From assembly GCF_004661485.1 (NCBI RefSeq), contig NZ_PQVH01000012.1:157854-221853 (forward strand): a stretch of DNA of 64,000 nt. The letters are read 5' to 3'. The notes under the pieces were generated by a model that had not been told where the DNA came from, ran no database searches, and saw only the letters and a program-made list of their open reading frames with translations. Position 1 is the stretch's first letter. Every line of letters begins with the position of its first letter. Below, piece after piece: positions 18,296 to 28,535 of this stretch. A program made the translations under genes and the position numbers. The DNA is from Methylotenera oryzisoli (GTDB lineage: Bacteria; Pseudomonadota; Gammaproteobacteria; Burkholderiales; Methylophilaceae).

Positions 18296-18871
18296 ATGAT
18301 AGGCATTTTACTGGCGGCTGGCTTTTCTCGCCGTTTTGGCCCAAGCAATAAACTGTTACAGCCGATGGCGGATGGCCGCCCTATCGCACTAGCCTCGGCA
18401 GAAAATCTAATGCAAGCCATACCAACCTGCGTTGCCGTGGTAAGGCCAGAAAATACAACGCTAGCAGCATTATTACAACAAGCTGGTTTAACCGTATTTG
18501 CATGCAAAGAGAACAAACAAGAGATGGCGGATAGCTTATCTGCAGCGATTCGCTTTTCAGCAAATTTCGAGGCAGCTAATCATGGGTTTGTGATTGCATT
18601 AGCCGATATGCCTTACATTCAGCCAGCGACGATCAGCATGGTTGCCAATAGAGTCAATAGCAATGACTCTATCATCATTCCTACTTATCATGGGCAGCGT
18701 GGGCACCCAGTTGGTTTTGCTGCCCGATATCGCAGCGAACTAGAAAACCTGCAAGGAGATGAAGGCGCACGCGCTATCGTCAAACGCTATGCCGATGCTG
18801 TTTGCCTGTTGCCGTGTGAGGATGCCGGCATTTTGGCAGATATTGACACACCGGCTGATTTAAAGCGCTAG
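18296..18871 (+). CDS. MobA/MocA-like nucleotidyltransferase (molybdopterin cytidylyltransferase family)
   Basis: 191 aa, NTP-transferase fold. The signature LLAAGFSRRFGPSNKLL binds the nucleotide and ALADMPYI is the metal-binding Asp region. MocA-type enzymes add CMP to molybdopterin for xanthine-oxidase-family enzymes. It converges on xdhC, 11 bases away, in a molybdenum hydroxylase cluster, which supports the cofactor role over generic MobA. It follows the sigma-54 activator gene after 45 bases on the same strand, so it may be read from that promoter. Confidence 0.82.
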   Translation: MIGILLAAGFSRRFGPSNKLLQPMADGRPIALASAENLMQAIPTCVAVVRPENTTLAALLQQAGLTVFACKENKQEMADSLSAAIRFSANFEAANHGFVIALADMPYIQPATISMVANRVNSNDSIIIPTYHGQRGHPVGFAARYRSELENLQGDEGARAIVKRYADAVCLLPCEDAGILADIDTPADLKR

Positions 18872-18882
18872 AAATTTAAACA

Positions 18883-19860
18883 CTAAGCGGCACAACTTAC
18901 TTCGCGCGCCAAGCCTATCGTTGTTTGCTGCGCTCGCACCTGTATCAACTCGGCAAGAATAGCCACGGCGATTTCTGCTGGTGTACGGCTGCCGATACGT
19001 AAGCCCACTGGCCCGCGCATGGTAGCAATTTCCGGCTCACTGAGATCGAACATGCGCATACGCTCACGCCGTTTTTCCTGATTTTTTTGCGAGCCTAATA
19101 CCCCTACGTAAAACGCATCTGATTTTAACGCCTCAAGCAAGGCCATATCATCAAGCTTGGGATCGTGCGTCACAGCCACTATGGCAGTATGCGTATCCGG
19201 CGCAATATCCAGCACCACATCATCCGGCATCCCATACACCCATGTTACGCCATCCACATGCCATTCATCCCGAATCTCCGGGCGTGGCTCACACACCAGC
19301 ACTTCAAAATCCAAGGCTTGCGCCATGCTAGCCAACGTTGCCCCGAGCTGATTAGCGCCAATAATGAGTAAGCGCCATTGCGGACCAAAATAGGTATGAA
19401 ACCAATCGCCCTCGATGCGTGGCGCACCTTCAGGTAATACTTCTGCTAAAGTAATTTCACCAGTACTGATGCGGATTGAGCGCTTGGTGAGCTTTCTGTC
19501 TCGCAGATTCTGAACGATGGGTAACAATTGTGATGCATGCTGCAATGGCTCAACAAAAATCTGCAATCTGCCACCACAAGGGATTCTAAAGCGCTGCGCA
19601 TCTTCACGACTAATGCCATATTCCATGATACTAGGCTGGGTCGGCAGTGTTTGATTGCGCGCTTTATCAGCTAAATCATCCTCAATACAGCCGCCGGATA
19701 CCGAGCCGATTAAGTGCCCGTCATCTCGCACCACCAGCACAGCACCGGGCAAACGCGGGGCGGAGCCCCATGTTTGCACTACGGTAAACAAGTGTGCCTG
19801 ATAGCCATGATTCAGCCAATCAAGCGCTCGCTCCAGTACTTCTAAATCCGCAGACTTCAC
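18883..19860 (-). CDS. xdhC: XdhC family molybdenum-cofactor insertion/maturation protein
   Basis: About 325 aa from the GTG at 19860, four bases after the stop of the dehydrogenase gene. The longer frame starting at 19929 would overlap that gene by 65 bases and adds no conserved sequence. The N-terminal XdhC/CoxI domain has the motif GSVSGGCIEDDL; the C-terminal Rossmann domain (about 145-300) has IIGANQLGATLA and ends in the conserved GLRIGSRTPAEIAVAI. XdhC binds and sulfurates the molybdenum cofactor before insertion. It is the third gene of the operon. Confidence 0.85.
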   Translation of the reverse strand: MKSADLEVLERALDWLNHGYQAHLFTVVQTWGSAPRLPGAVLVVRDDGHLIGSVSGGCIEDDLADKARNQTLPTQPSIMEYGISREDAQRFRIPCGGRLQIFVEPLQHASQLLPIVQNLRDRKLTKRSIRISTGEITLAEVLPEGAPRIEGDWFHTYFGPQWRLLIIGANQLGATLASMAQALDFEVLVCEPRPEIRDEWHVDGVTWVYGMPDDVVLDIAPDTHTAIVAVTHDPKLDDMALLEALKSDAFYVGVLGSQKNQEKRRERMRMFDLSEPEIATMRGPVGLRIGSRTPAEIAVAILAELIQVRAQQTTIGLAREVSCAA

Positions 19861-19864
19861 AACA

Positions 19865-22042
19865 CTAAGCCAGCTGGTTGCCAATCGGCAATTGACGGAT
19901 ACGCTTGCCCGTTGCCGCAAAAATGGCATTGGTCACTGCAGGTGCCACTGGTGGCAAGCCCGGCTCACCTACACCGCCCATTTTCTCGGTACTTGGCACG
20001 ATATGTACATCTACCTTAGGCATATCTTTCATACGCAGAACGAGATAATCATGGAAGTTAGATTGCTGCACTTTACCCTCTTTAAAGGTAATTTCACTTT
20101 GCATAGCAGCACCCAAGCCAAACGAAATGGACGACTCCATTTGCGCTTTCAGCGAGTCTGGGTTCACTGCCAAGCCGCAATCGATAGCACACACCATACG
20201 ATGCACTTTCACCTCACCCTGATTCACAGACACTTCTGCCACTTGCGCAACAAAACTGCCAAAGGACTCATGTACTGCAATCCCGCGATAAACACCTTTA
20301 GGCAAAGGCTTGCCCCACTCCGCTTTTTCAGCAGCCAGATTAAGCGCAGCTAAATGACGCGGATGACCCTTAAGCAATTCACGGCGATAATCCAATGGAT
20401 CTTTATTTGCAGCATGCGCAAGCTCATCAATCAAACTTTCCATTACAAATGCAGAGTGGCTATGTCCAACGGACCGCCACCAAAGCACAGGAATGCTCGC
20501 CTTCACCGTATGTAAACTCACATGATAGTTAGGAATGCTTTTCAAATAGGGCGAGTCAGCAATGCCTTCTACCGAAGTCGCATCAACCCCGTTTTTAATC
20601 ATAAATGCTTCAAATGGCGTGCCTAACATAATAGACTGCCCCACCGTCACATGCTCCCAAGCCACTGGGGAACCATCAGCACTCACCCCAACTTTAGCTT
20701 GATGCAAATACATTGGACGGTAATAACCGCCATGCACGTCATCCTCACGGCTCCAAACCGTTTTTACCGGAACCCCTGCTGCCTTGGCCACTTGCACCGC
20801 TTCAGATACAAAGTCTGCTGCCGGATTGGCACGACGGCCGAAACCACCACCAAGAAACAAGGTGTGAATTTTGACTTGCTCAGGCTTAAGGCCAAGTATT
20901 TTTGCCGCCGCCTGCTGGTCTGTACCCTGCATTTGTGTGCCGGTCCAGATTTCACATGCGTCTTTATCAATACGCACTGAACAGTTTAGCGGCTCCATCG
21001 GCGAGTGTGCCAAATATGGCAGTGCATATTCGGCCTCTATAGATTTTGCCGCCTTGGGTAACTCGGTTTTACTGTCACCAAGTTGCGCAGCGACTAAACC
21101 TGGTTTAGTCGCCAACGCTCTGTATTCTGTGAGCATCACAGCAGAATCTAAATTTGCATTAGGTCCTAAATCCCATTCCACTTTAAGTGCATCACGCCCC
21201 TGCTTTGCTGCCCAGTAATGATCCGCAATCACAGCCACGCCAGTCGGCACCTGCACGACATTGCGCACACCTTTAATTTGCTTAGTCGCGCTGGCATCAA
21301 ACGATTTCACCGTGCCACCAAACACTGGCGAGCGTGCCACCATGGCGGTCATCAAGCCATCAAAATGAATATCCTGACCAAACACTGCGGTGCCATTGAT
21401 TTTCTCTGGGCCGTCTAAACGCTTGGTCGCTTTACCAATCACTTTCCAATCTTTAGGGTCTTTCAGTACAACTGCTTTAGGTGTTTCTAATTTAGCTGCA
21501 ATCTCTGTCAGCTCACCGTAGCTAACCTTAGTGTCACCACTAATTACAAATCCGTTTTCAGTTTTCAGGCTTTCTGCAGCAACACCTAATTTCTCAGCAG
21601 CTGCGCCAATCAATAACAAACGCGTCAAAGCGCCGGCTTGACGGTAGCGGTCAAACTCAGACCAAGTAGTAGAAGAGCCACCAGTGATTTGTATGCCATA
21701 CGCGGTGTGTATGTAAGCAGGTGCAGCGGCAGCATGCTCAACTTTAATCTTGCTCCAGTCGGCATCCAGCTCTTCTGCAATCAGCATAGGCAATGTCGTC
21801 CAGATGCTTTGACCCATTTCACTATGGGCGAGCATCACCGTAATCGTGTTATCCGTACCAATACGCAAAAAAGCATTTGGTTCAGGGAACTTAGGTGCTG
21901 CTGCTCCAGCATTATCTTGTGCTGCACCCGGCATTAAAAAGCGTTTAGCTGTGGGGATAGAGAAAGCAATCACCAGCCCGCCAACCACAAGTGCAGAGGC
22001 TTTCAGGAAAGTACGTCTTGAAATATTTAAAGGGGAGTTCAT
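19865..22042 (-). CDS. Molybdopterin-binding subunit of an aldehyde/isoquinoline-type dehydrogenase (IorB-like)
   Basis: 725 aa. It begins with a twin-arginine signal (SRRTFLKAS, residues 9-17) and a hydrophobic stretch, so export of the folded enzyme is expected. Xanthine-oxidase-family Moco domains follow: the segment LGGGFGRR at about 400, and a conserved Glu within GVGEPGLPP near residue 698 that matches the catalytic Glu of the family. The IorB branch oxidises aldehydes or N-heterocycles with the 2Fe-2S partner encoded upstream. Substrate unknown; formaldehyde or other aldehyde oxidation is tempting in a methylotroph but is not shown. Confidence 0.87.
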   Translation of the reverse strand: MNSPLNISRRTFLKASALVVGGLVIAFSIPTAKRFLMPGAAQDNAGAAAPKFPEPNAFLRIGTDNTITVMLAHSEMGQSIWTTLPMLIAEELDADWSKIKVEHAAAAPAYIHTAYGIQITGGSSTTWSEFDRYRQAGALTRLLLIGAAAEKLGVAAESLKTENGFVISGDTKVSYGELTEIAAKLETPKAVVLKDPKDWKVIGKATKRLDGPEKINGTAVFGQDIHFDGLMTAMVARSPVFGGTVKSFDASATKQIKGVRNVVQVPTGVAVIADHYWAAKQGRDALKVEWDLGPNANLDSAVMLTEYRALATKPGLVAAQLGDSKTELPKAAKSIEAEYALPYLAHSPMEPLNCSVRIDKDACEIWTGTQMQGTDQQAAAKILGLKPEQVKIHTLFLGGGFGRRANPAADFVSEAVQVAKAAGVPVKTVWSREDDVHGGYYRPMYLHQAKVGVSADGSPVAWEHVTVGQSIMLGTPFEAFMIKNGVDATSVEGIADSPYLKSIPNYHVSLHTVKASIPVLWWRSVGHSHSAFVMESLIDELAHAANKDPLDYRRELLKGHPRHLAALNLAAEKAEWGKPLPKGVYRGIAVHESFGSFVAQVAEVSVNQGEVKVHRMVCAIDCGLAVNPDSLKAQMESSISFGLGAAMQSEITFKEGKVQQSNFHDYLVLRMKDMPKVDVHIVPSTEKMGGVGEPGLPPVAPAVTNAIFAATGKRIRQLPIGNQLA

Positions 22043-22053
22043 GTGATGGCTCC

Positions 22054-22512
22054 TTAAGCTAGCTTAGTGGCAGCAGCATGGATCGCTGCACGAATACGCG
22101 GATAAGTACCGCAACGACAGATATTCCCGCTCATTGCCGCATCAATATCAGCATCGGTAGGTGTTTGATTCGTCGTGAGCAAAGCTGTCGCCGCCATAAT
22201 CTGGCCTGACTGACAGTACCCACACTGCACAACATCAATTTCACTCCACGCCGCCTGCACCGCTTGACCCACTTTATCATTTTGAACATCTTCAATCGTC
22301 ACGATTTTCTTACCGACCGCGGCTGAAACTGGCGTAATACATGCGCGTGTAGGCTGGCCATCAACATGCACCGTACATGCCCCACATTGCGCCATACCAC
22401 AGCCAAACTTGGTACCGGTAAGATGCATCACATCTCTTAATGCCCATAAAATCGGCATATCATCAGATACATCCAGCTGCTGTTCTTTACCATTGACATT
22501 CAAAGTAATCAT
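22054..22512 (-). CDS. (2Fe-2S)-binding subunit of the molybdenum hydroxylase (IorA-like)
   Basis: 152 aa from the ATG at 22512; a GAGGGTG ribosome site precedes it, and an in-frame GTG nine bases earlier is less well placed. A plant-type ferredoxin cluster ([17 protein letters not shown]) and a second C-terminal cluster ([10 protein letters not shown] and [13 protein letters not shown]) give two 2Fe-2S centres that carry electrons from molybdenum. No export signal, so it presumably rides with the Tat-exported partner 11 bases downstream. Confidence 0.92.
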   Translation of the reverse strand: MITLNVNGKEQQLDVSDDMPILWALRDVMHLTGTKFGCGMAQCGACTVHVDGQPTRACITPVSAAVGKKIVTIEDVQNDKVGQAVQAAWSEIDVVQCGYCQSGQIMAATALLTTNQTPTDADIDAAMSGNICRCGTYPRIRAAIHAAATKLA

Positions 22513-22642
22513 GATGGTCACCCTCTAATCTGTTGTTTTAATATTGATTTTTATAAACTGATGCAAGAACTACCGTTTTAACACTTATCACAATTCATGC
22601 AAAAATAGCACTATCGCACACTGTTAGCTATCATTATATGGA

Positions 22643-22671
22643 ATAATCTGGAATTGATAATTCCAGATTAT
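22643..22671. promoter_or_regulatory. Perfect inverted repeat before the LysR gene
   Basis: ATAATCTGGAATT, three bases, then AATTCCAGATTAT: 13-bp arms without mismatch, ending 15 bases before the LysR ATG, in the region divergent to the molybdenum hydroxylase operon. It is a likely operator of the adjacent regulator, though its compact symmetry differs from the loose T-N11-A of most LysR sites. It could instead fold as a hairpin in the LysR leader. Confidence 0.5.
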
Positions 22672-22685
22672 GAATTACATAGACC

Positions 22686-23591
22686 ATGCAAAATCAATTA
22701 GAAATGCTACGCATATTTAAAGCCGTAGCTGAATCCTCCAACTTTAAAGAAGCCTCAATCAGGCTTGGCATCTCGCCACAATCCGTCACGCGCGCTATCA
22801 AGGAGCTTGAAGAGCGCCTAGGGGAGCCCCTGTTTTATAGAAGTACACGTAACACTACCATTACCGAATTTGGTAAGCAAATGGCACTCAAAAGTGAGGG
22901 TGTGATTGAGCAAGTAGATGCGCTATTCCAACTCCACCAACATGCACAAACGCCACAGGCTATTGCTGGCTCAGTCAAGATTACGATGCCAAATACATTT
23001 GGCCGCCAATACCTCCTGCCGGCACTAACCGCCTTCTCCAAAGACTACCCAAACATTCAGCTCGATTTAAGATTCTCAGACCTAATTGATAATGTCGTGG
23101 CAGACCAGATGGATATTGGAGTGCGCATCGGCTTTTTTAGCAACAACAGAAATGTTGCAAGACGTGTGAATGAAATTAAATTCAGTATTGTTGGGGCGCC
23201 CGAACTGATTGCCAAAACTGGCGTACCAAAGCAAGTAAGTGATTTGTGTGCCATGCCATACACTGGGCTGATTGACCAAAATACAGGCCGAATGTGGTCT
23301 TGGTCTTTTGCGAGCGAGCCCGACTGCTTCCCTACCAACCCCGCATTCATCACAGATGACATCGAGGCAGAACTATCAGCGGTGCTTGCCGGTATCGGTT
23401 ATGGACAACTCCCTGACTTTATATGTGAAAAATATATCAAAACTGGGCAACTTGTTACTGTACTAGAAGATCAGTCACCCGCCCCGTGGGGCATTTATGT
23501 CTACCGCCCTCAACGTGGCCCTGTTGCAGAGCGCGTACGTGTATTATTTGATTATTTGGCAAAAACACTGGCTGACATTAAGTTCGGCTAA
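22686..23591 (+). CDS. LysR family transcriptional regulator
   Basis: 301 aa. N-terminal winged helix-turn-helix (residues 1-60: FKEASIRLGISPQSVTRAIKELEERLG) and a C-terminal substrate-binding domain (about 90-295). It is divergent from the iorA-iorB-xdhC-type operon with 173 bases between starts, the usual arrangement for a LysR regulator and its target. The inducer is unknown. Confidence 0.92.
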   Translation: MQNQLEMLRIFKAVAESSNFKEASIRLGISPQSVTRAIKELEERLGEPLFYRSTRNTTITEFGKQMALKSEGVIEQVDALFQLHQHAQTPQAIAGSVKITMPNTFGRQYLLPALTAFSKDYPNIQLDLRFSDLIDNVVADQMDIGVRIGFFSNNRNVARRVNEIKFSIVGAPELIAKTGVPKQVSDLCAMPYTGLIDQNTGRMWSWSFASEPDCFPTNPAFITDDIEAELSAVLAGIGYGQLPDFICEKYIKTGQLVTVLEDQSPAPWGIYVYRPQRGPVAERVRVLFDYLAKTLADIKFG

Positions 23592-23802
23592 GTACATAAG
23601 CTGCTAATTGATAATAAGCAGTACTTATCCGAGCAAGATACTGATTGCACTACTGATCGTGCGTAAATCCTGTTCACACAATATATAGATAATCTAACAG
23701 CACGTTGAACCAACTACTTTGGTGAAAGACAAAACATCCATGCTATTTAAAATGCAGTAAATCCATTTAAATAATACTGCGCATGCTATTTAGGAGTCAT
23801 TG

Positions 23803-24498
23803 ATGTCAGAGAATTATCATATATTAATCACCGGCGCCAACCGCGGCTTAGGCTTAGAGTTTGCCAAGCAATATGCACAAGATGGCTGGCAAGTAATTGC
23901 ATGCTGCCGCGCACCACAGCATGCAACTGCCTTACAAGCATTGGCAAAATCTCATAGCAACATTCAAGTGTTCGCCTTAGATGTGGCTGATTTTGCACAA
24001 ATTGACGCATTAGCCCAGCAATTAAAAAACTCTAAAATTGACGTACTGATTAATAACGCAGGTATTTACCCTGACAGCAGCACTGATCTAGTCAATACAG
24101 ATGACTGGTTAGACGCCTTCACCGTAAACAGCATCTCTCCATATAAAATAGCCAACGCCTTTAAACCACATATTGCCAAAAGCAATCTTAAAAAAATTGC
24201 TACTCTCACCAGCAAAATGGGCAGCATAGACGATAACAGCAGCGGTGGCAGTTATATATACAGAAGCTCCAAAGCTGCAGCCAATATGGTGATGAAAAGC
24301 CTATCAATCGACCTGCAACCGCTTGGAATCTCCGTCGTCACATTGCACCCAGGCTGGGTACAAACAGACATGGGTGGTGACAATGCCTTAATTAACGCAA
24401 AAACAAGCGTTACTGGCATGCGGCGTGTCATTGACCATTTAAACCTAGCCACTACAGGCCGCTTCATCGCCTATGATGGACAACCTATCCCATGGTAG
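23803..24498 (+). CDS. Short-chain dehydrogenase/reductase
   Basis: 231 aa from the ATG at 23803 (AGGAG six bases ahead; the preceding TTG is not needed). Rossmann motif TGANRGLG (about 10-17), NNAG (about 85-88), and catalytic Ser-Tyr-Lys, with the Tyr and Lys in YRSSKAA at about 150-154. Classical SDR of the YciK/sniffer-like branch, NAD(P)H-dependent, cytoplasmic; substrate unknown. It stands alone between the LysR gene and the kdp region. Confidence 0.85.
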   Translation: MSENYHILITGANRGLGLEFAKQYAQDGWQVIACCRAPQHATALQALAKSHSNIQVFALDVADFAQIDALAQQLKNSKIDVLINNAGIYPDSSTDLVNTDDWLDAFTVNSISPYKIANAFKPHIAKSNLKKIATLTSKMGSIDDNSSGGSYIYRSSKAAANMVMKSLSIDLQPLGISVVTLHPGWVQTDMGGDNALINAKTSVTGMRRVIDHLNLATTGRFIAYDGQPIPW

Positions 24499-25064
24499 AC
24501 CAACCTTAGACGCAGAGACTGGGGCGCTTACTGGCATTGATAAATAACAGTCACCATCTAGCCGCATGTACTATTGATGTGCAATGCTTATTACTGAGTC
24601 TATGCGTAACAGTCGCGCTATCATTTAGAGTTAGCACTCTCAAAAATATTGTTCGATGACATTAATGTTGGTAACTTGTTTTTGAAGATAACGTTGTTAA
24701 CTTAATTTAATCTTCTAGTGTTCAATCTTCCAGCCATTAGCTTCTAGCGCTGGGCATACCTTTTGAGATGGCCTAGACATAGCAACATATATATTTCACA
24801 TTTGAGTTTGTTGAGCCACACTTAAGTTTAGTCTAGAAGTTTTATATCTAAGCCGCAGCTTGGCTAATACATATGAGTGGTAATCACCCGTTTTGACACG
24901 AATAGTAAGTTATCAGAGCAGTATTGCGGAACATTGCAGATAGATTGAAACACTAGATCAGAGGTCTTGTTGTGATTAATAGTGATTTTATTAAAGGCTG
25001 TTAGGGTGAGTTTTATATCTCAACATGCCCGTCAACCACCCTAAATTGGTGCCGAAGTAGCTTA
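24499..25064. other. 566-bp gene-free stretch with decayed sequence
   Basis: No intact gene on either strand. It contains a CIRCE half-site TTAGCACTC (24631-24639), an 18-bp element (24658-24675) matching 17 of 18 bases of a repeat upstream of rpoH on the opposite strand, and a likely gene remnant (24715-24840). It looks like a former regulatory region and gene now degrading. Confidence 0.45.
24715..24840 (-). pseudogene. Possible helicase C-terminal remnant, frameshifted
   Basis: On the minus strand a frame reads NIYVAMSRPSQKV and then CPALEANGWKIEH before a TAG at 24717-24715. Upstream, the frame that would continue it (LKCGSTNSNVKYI) is offset by one or two bases inside an AT repeat. YVAxSRP resembles motif VI near the C-terminus of UvrD-type helicases (YVAxTRA). 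Only about 40 residues survive, so the family is a guess. Confidence 0.25.
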
Positions 25065-25757
25065 TTAAATGAATCTAAAGCCAACTCCGATTTCTGTAAT
25101 TAAATGCTCAGGCTGCGTTGGATTATCTTCAAGTTTTTGTCGTAAGTGACTCATATAGATTCTAAGGTAGTGTTCATTATCTACATAACTTGGCCCCCAG
25201 ACCTCTTTTAACAATTGTCTTTGGGTAACTACTCGGCCAGCATTTTTAACTAATTCTGTAAAAAGTCTAAATTCAATTGGCGTAAGATGAATTGTTTGTC
25301 CGTTTTTTGACACTAATCTTTTGGGTAGATCTACAATAATGCTTCCAAATACATGAACACCCAGCTGATTTACATCACTAAGCATGGCTCTGCGTCGCAA
25401 TTGCGCCCGTAATCTCGCTAGCAACTCAGGTGTGCCAAAAGGTTTAGATACAAAGTCATCTGCACCAGCATCTAAAGCAGCTACTTTTTCAGACTCTTGC
25501 GTTCTGGCAGAAAGTATAATGATTGGGACATTACTCCAGTTTCTGGTGTCCTTTATTACTTCAAGCCCGTCCATATCAGGTAATCCCAGATCCAAAATAA
25601 CCGCATCCGGCTTTCTTGTGCCAATCTCAATCAGCCCCTGCTTGCCAGTCTCTGCGCAATACACCTGAAAATTCTCACTCTCAAGGGCAGCAGTAACGAA
25701 ACGACGAATCTGTAATTCGTCTTCGATTAATATGATATTTCCGATAGTGTTAGACAT
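25065..25757 (-). CDS. kdpE: KdpE response regulator of potassium transport
   Basis: 230 aa. Receiver domain with phosphoacceptor Asp56 (DAVILDLGLPDMDG) and Lys in SKPFG; C-terminal OmpR-type winged helix ending ITEIGVGFRF. Its ATG abuts the kdpD stop. It activates the kdp operon when K+ is limiting; a tandem box matching the E. coli KdpE site lies before kdpF. Last gene of the operon. Confidence 0.97.
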   Translation of the reverse strand: MSNTIGNIILIEDELQIRRFVTAALESENFQVYCAETGKQGLIEIGTRKPDAVILDLGLPDMDGLEVIKDTRNWSNVPIIILSARTQESEKVAALDAGADDFVSKPFGTPELLARLRAQLRRRAMLSDVNQLGVHVFGSIIVDLPKRLVSKNGQTIHLTPIEFRLFTELVKNAGRVVTQRQLLKEVWGPSYVDNEHYLRIYMSHLRQKLEDNPTQPEHLITEIGVGFRFI

Positions 25758-28502
25758 TTATACTAAATCATCATCTGGTGGGAGACTTGGTGGTGTCCCT
25801 AAAGGAAGCGAAAAGGTGAATATAGCGCCATGTGGAGGTTTGTTGTTCGCCCAAATCTTGCCATCATGCGCTTCAATAATTGCTTTACATATAGACAACC
25901 CAAGACCAACACCGGCTTTTGATGATTCTTTCTCACCACGTGTAAATTTCTCAAAGAGTTGATTTTCCAAATTTTCAGGCAAACCAGAGCCTTCGTCTGC
26001 AACTGATATCCAAACATCATTTTGCTGCGTTCTAGCACTTATAAAGATTCTATTCCCTGCAGGTGAATATTTGCTAGCATTGTCTAGCAAATTACATAAA
26101 ACTCTGTCAATTAGAACAGCATCAAACTCAATCAGTGGCAGGTCATGTGGCATGTCGATTACTATAGTATGCTTTGATACTACTTCACTCATAGTGCGCA
26201 GCGAGGTGCCAACAACCTCTTCAAGTAGTTGCCATTGTTTGTTAAGTTTAACTTTCCCAGATTGTAGTCTCGCCATATCAAGTAAATTAACGACAAGATT
26301 TTTCATTCGTATGGATTGCTCATTCAGCATGGAGACATATTCATAACGCTTATCATTAGTTTCTGTTTCTTGTTTAAGCCAGCCGGCAGCTGCAATAATA
26401 GTGGTAAGTGGCGTGTTTAAATCATGTGAAATTGCGCTTAATACAGAATTCCTTAATCGTTCAGACTCCATAGAGATGAGGGCTTCCTGTGCAACCTCCA
26501 CATAATGAACACGCTCAATTGCAATTGCAATTTGAGAAGAGAAAGTGTCTAGCAATTGTCTTTGTTCAGGTAAGAATATTGTACGGTTTCCCTTCGATAA
26601 ATTAGTATCAGGCAAAATCACTAACACGCCTCTCGTGCGCATAGGAGCCTGCAAAGGAATATATAAAGCAGGTGCTGATGGCAATGTATCGGTTCCAAAG
26701 CCAGCTTGCTGCTGATGGTCATATACCCATTGAGCGACAGCTAAATCCACATCAAAATTAGAATTTAAATCAGGTTTAGCATTTGAGATTTTATGTAGAG
26801 AAGTGTTGACAATTTTCTCTTGGTTATCTGGTAATAATATTGCTACTTTAGCTTTAAAAATACCAGATAAATGTGGAATGCTAATTTCAATAATATGCGC
26901 TGCAGTAAGGGCTGAAGCTAATGACTTACCTAAATCATACAAGGCGCGACTGCGCTTTTCGCGATTCATCGCTACCATCGCCTGATAGCGTAAATTGGCG
27001 GTCAAGTTACTAATGACTAGCGCAACGACTAACATAACAGCAAAAATAAGTAAGTACTGTGTATCTGATACGCTAAACGAAAGTTTAGGTGGTACGAAAA
27101 AGAAATCGAACGTTGCAACGCTGATAAAAGATGAAAATATGCCGGGTCCTCTACCATATTTAGATGAAATCAAAATCACACCTAAAAGGTAAAGCATCAC
27201 TACATTGGCTAATTCAAAATAATCTAATAACTGAGCGGATAATATTGCCGTAATAGCGCACACAATGGCAGCTATGTAATATCCTGCATAGCTTTTATCT
27301 CCAGAGGCTCGTTCCAAGTTATCCGTATTATCATGATTAGTGGCTGGTCTTTCAGCTAATGTTCGTTCACGAGAAACAACATGAAGATCAATGTCCGTCG
27401 CGTGGTTAGTCAAATCATCAACCACGCCAGGTAAAATCAAACGCTCAAGGGTCGTACGGGTAGATTTACCCACTACAAGTTTTGTTACATTACGACTGCG
27501 GGCATAGCTCAGCACAGTTTCCGCCACCTTGGTACCGCTTAATGTAGCTGTCTCTGCACCTAACGTTTCAGCAAGTTTTAGTGTTTTTAAAATTAGGTTA
27601 CGTTGCTTATCTGAAATGCGCTGTAATTTTGGTGTTTCTACATAGACTGCTAGCCAGTCCGATTTTAAACTTTGCGCTAATCTAGCAGCCACTCTCACCA
27701 AACGTTCAGATTCTGAATCCGGACCAACACAGACCAGCAAGCGATCTTTAGCTTGCCAAACCTGACTTATAGATGAGTTGGTGCGGTATTCACGCATTTG
27801 CGAATCTACGCGATCCGCAGTACGTCTTAGTGCCATTTCCCGTAAGGCGATGAGATTTCCTTTACGAAAGAAACTTTTACCTGCACGTTCTGCTTGTTGC
27901 GGTTGATACACTTTCCCATCTTGTAGTCTTTGCAGCAATTCATCCGCTGGCAAATCAACCAAAGTAACTTCATCAGCGATATCAAATACTTTGTCAGGTA
28001 TCGTTTCACTGACTCGAATGCCAGTGATTTGGCCCACTACATCATTCAAACTCTCAATATGTTGCACATTGAGCGTGGTGTAAACATCAATGCCTGCAAT
28101 CAATAACTCTTCAACATCTTGCCAGCGTTTTGGGTGCCGCGACCCTTCAACATTGGAGTGCGCAAGTTCGTCCACCAGAATTAAGTCTGGTTTACGTGCT
28201 AATGCTGCATCAAGGTCAAATTCAGTTAACTCACGCTCTCGATAAATTAGTTTTTTAAGTGGCAATACTTCCAAGTCGGCTAATTGGCTTTGTGTCCCAA
28301 TACGACCATGCGTTTCCACTATGCCAACAACAACGTCCAGACCTTCTTGGCGTAACGTACGGGCCGTTGATAGCATAGCGAAGGTTTTACCTACACCTGC
28401 GCAAGCGCCAAAGAAAATCTTTAAGCGACCACGCTTTTCCTTTTCCGCTTCTTTGTTAATCTTTTCCAGCAACAGGTCTGGATTTGGGCGATCATCATTC
28501 AT
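25758..28502 (-). CDS. kdpD: KdpD sensor histidine kinase
   Basis: 914 aa, full length. KdpD domain with Walker A GACAGVGKTF (about 32-41) and Walker B DLILVDELAHSN, then a USP-like domain, four transmembrane helices (about 395-490), a GAF domain, phosphoacceptor His in SAISHDLNTPL, N box NLLDNASKYS and glycine boxes DEGSGLP and GLGLS. It senses K+ limitation or osmotic stress and phosphorylates KdpE. It lies 33 bases after kdpC in the same operon. Confidence 0.97.
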   Translation of the reverse strand: MNDDRPNPDLLLEKINKEAEKEKRGRLKIFFGACAGVGKTFAMLSTARTLRQEGLDVVVGIVETHGRIGTQSQLADLEVLPLKKLIYRERELTEFDLDAALARKPDLILVDELAHSNVEGSRHPKRWQDVEELLIAGIDVYTTLNVQHIESLNDVVGQITGIRVSETIPDKVFDIADEVTLVDLPADELLQRLQDGKVYQPQQAERAGKSFFRKGNLIALREMALRRTADRVDSQMREYRTNSSISQVWQAKDRLLVCVGPDSESERLVRVAARLAQSLKSDWLAVYVETPKLQRISDKQRNLILKTLKLAETLGAETATLSGTKVAETVLSYARSRNVTKLVVGKSTRTTLERLILPGVVDDLTNHATDIDLHVVSRERTLAERPATNHDNTDNLERASGDKSYAGYYIAAIVCAITAILSAQLLDYFELANVVMLYLLGVILISSKYGRGPGIFSSFISVATFDFFFVPPKLSFSVSDTQYLLIFAVMLVVALVISNLTANLRYQAMVAMNREKRSRALYDLGKSLASALTAAHIIEISIPHLSGIFKAKVAILLPDNQEKIVNTSLHKISNAKPDLNSNFDVDLAVAQWVYDHQQQAGFGTDTLPSAPALYIPLQAPMRTRGVLVILPDTNLSKGNRTIFLPEQRQLLDTFSSQIAIAIERVHYVEVAQEALISMESERLRNSVLSAISHDLNTPLTTIIAAAGWLKQETETNDKRYEYVSMLNEQSIRMKNLVVNLLDMARLQSGKVKLNKQWQLLEEVVGTSLRTMSEVVSKHTIVIDMPHDLPLIEFDAVLIDRVLCNLLDNASKYSPAGNRIFISARTQQNDVWISVADEGSGLPENLENQLFEKFTRGEKESSKAGVGLGLSICKAIIEAHDGKIWANNKPPHGAIFTFSLPLGTPPSLPPDDDLV

Positions 28503-28535
28503 AGTTAATTATATAGCAGTCTAAAATATCCAGAA

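Noticed and set aside
19861..19929. Longer XdhC start at 19929
   Set aside because: Overlaps the end of the dehydrogenase gene and adds non-conserved residues; the GTG at 19860 fits the operon spacing.
24631..24639. CIRCE element at TTAGCACTC
   Set aside because: Only one half is present; there is no GAGTGCTAA partner nine bases on. Kept only as part of the decayed-region finding.
24870..24890. Shared TGGTAATCAC words on both sides of kdp (about 24880 and 33460) as attachment sites
   Set aside because: Only ten bases, no integrase, and kdp is an ordinary operon; chance is sufficient.
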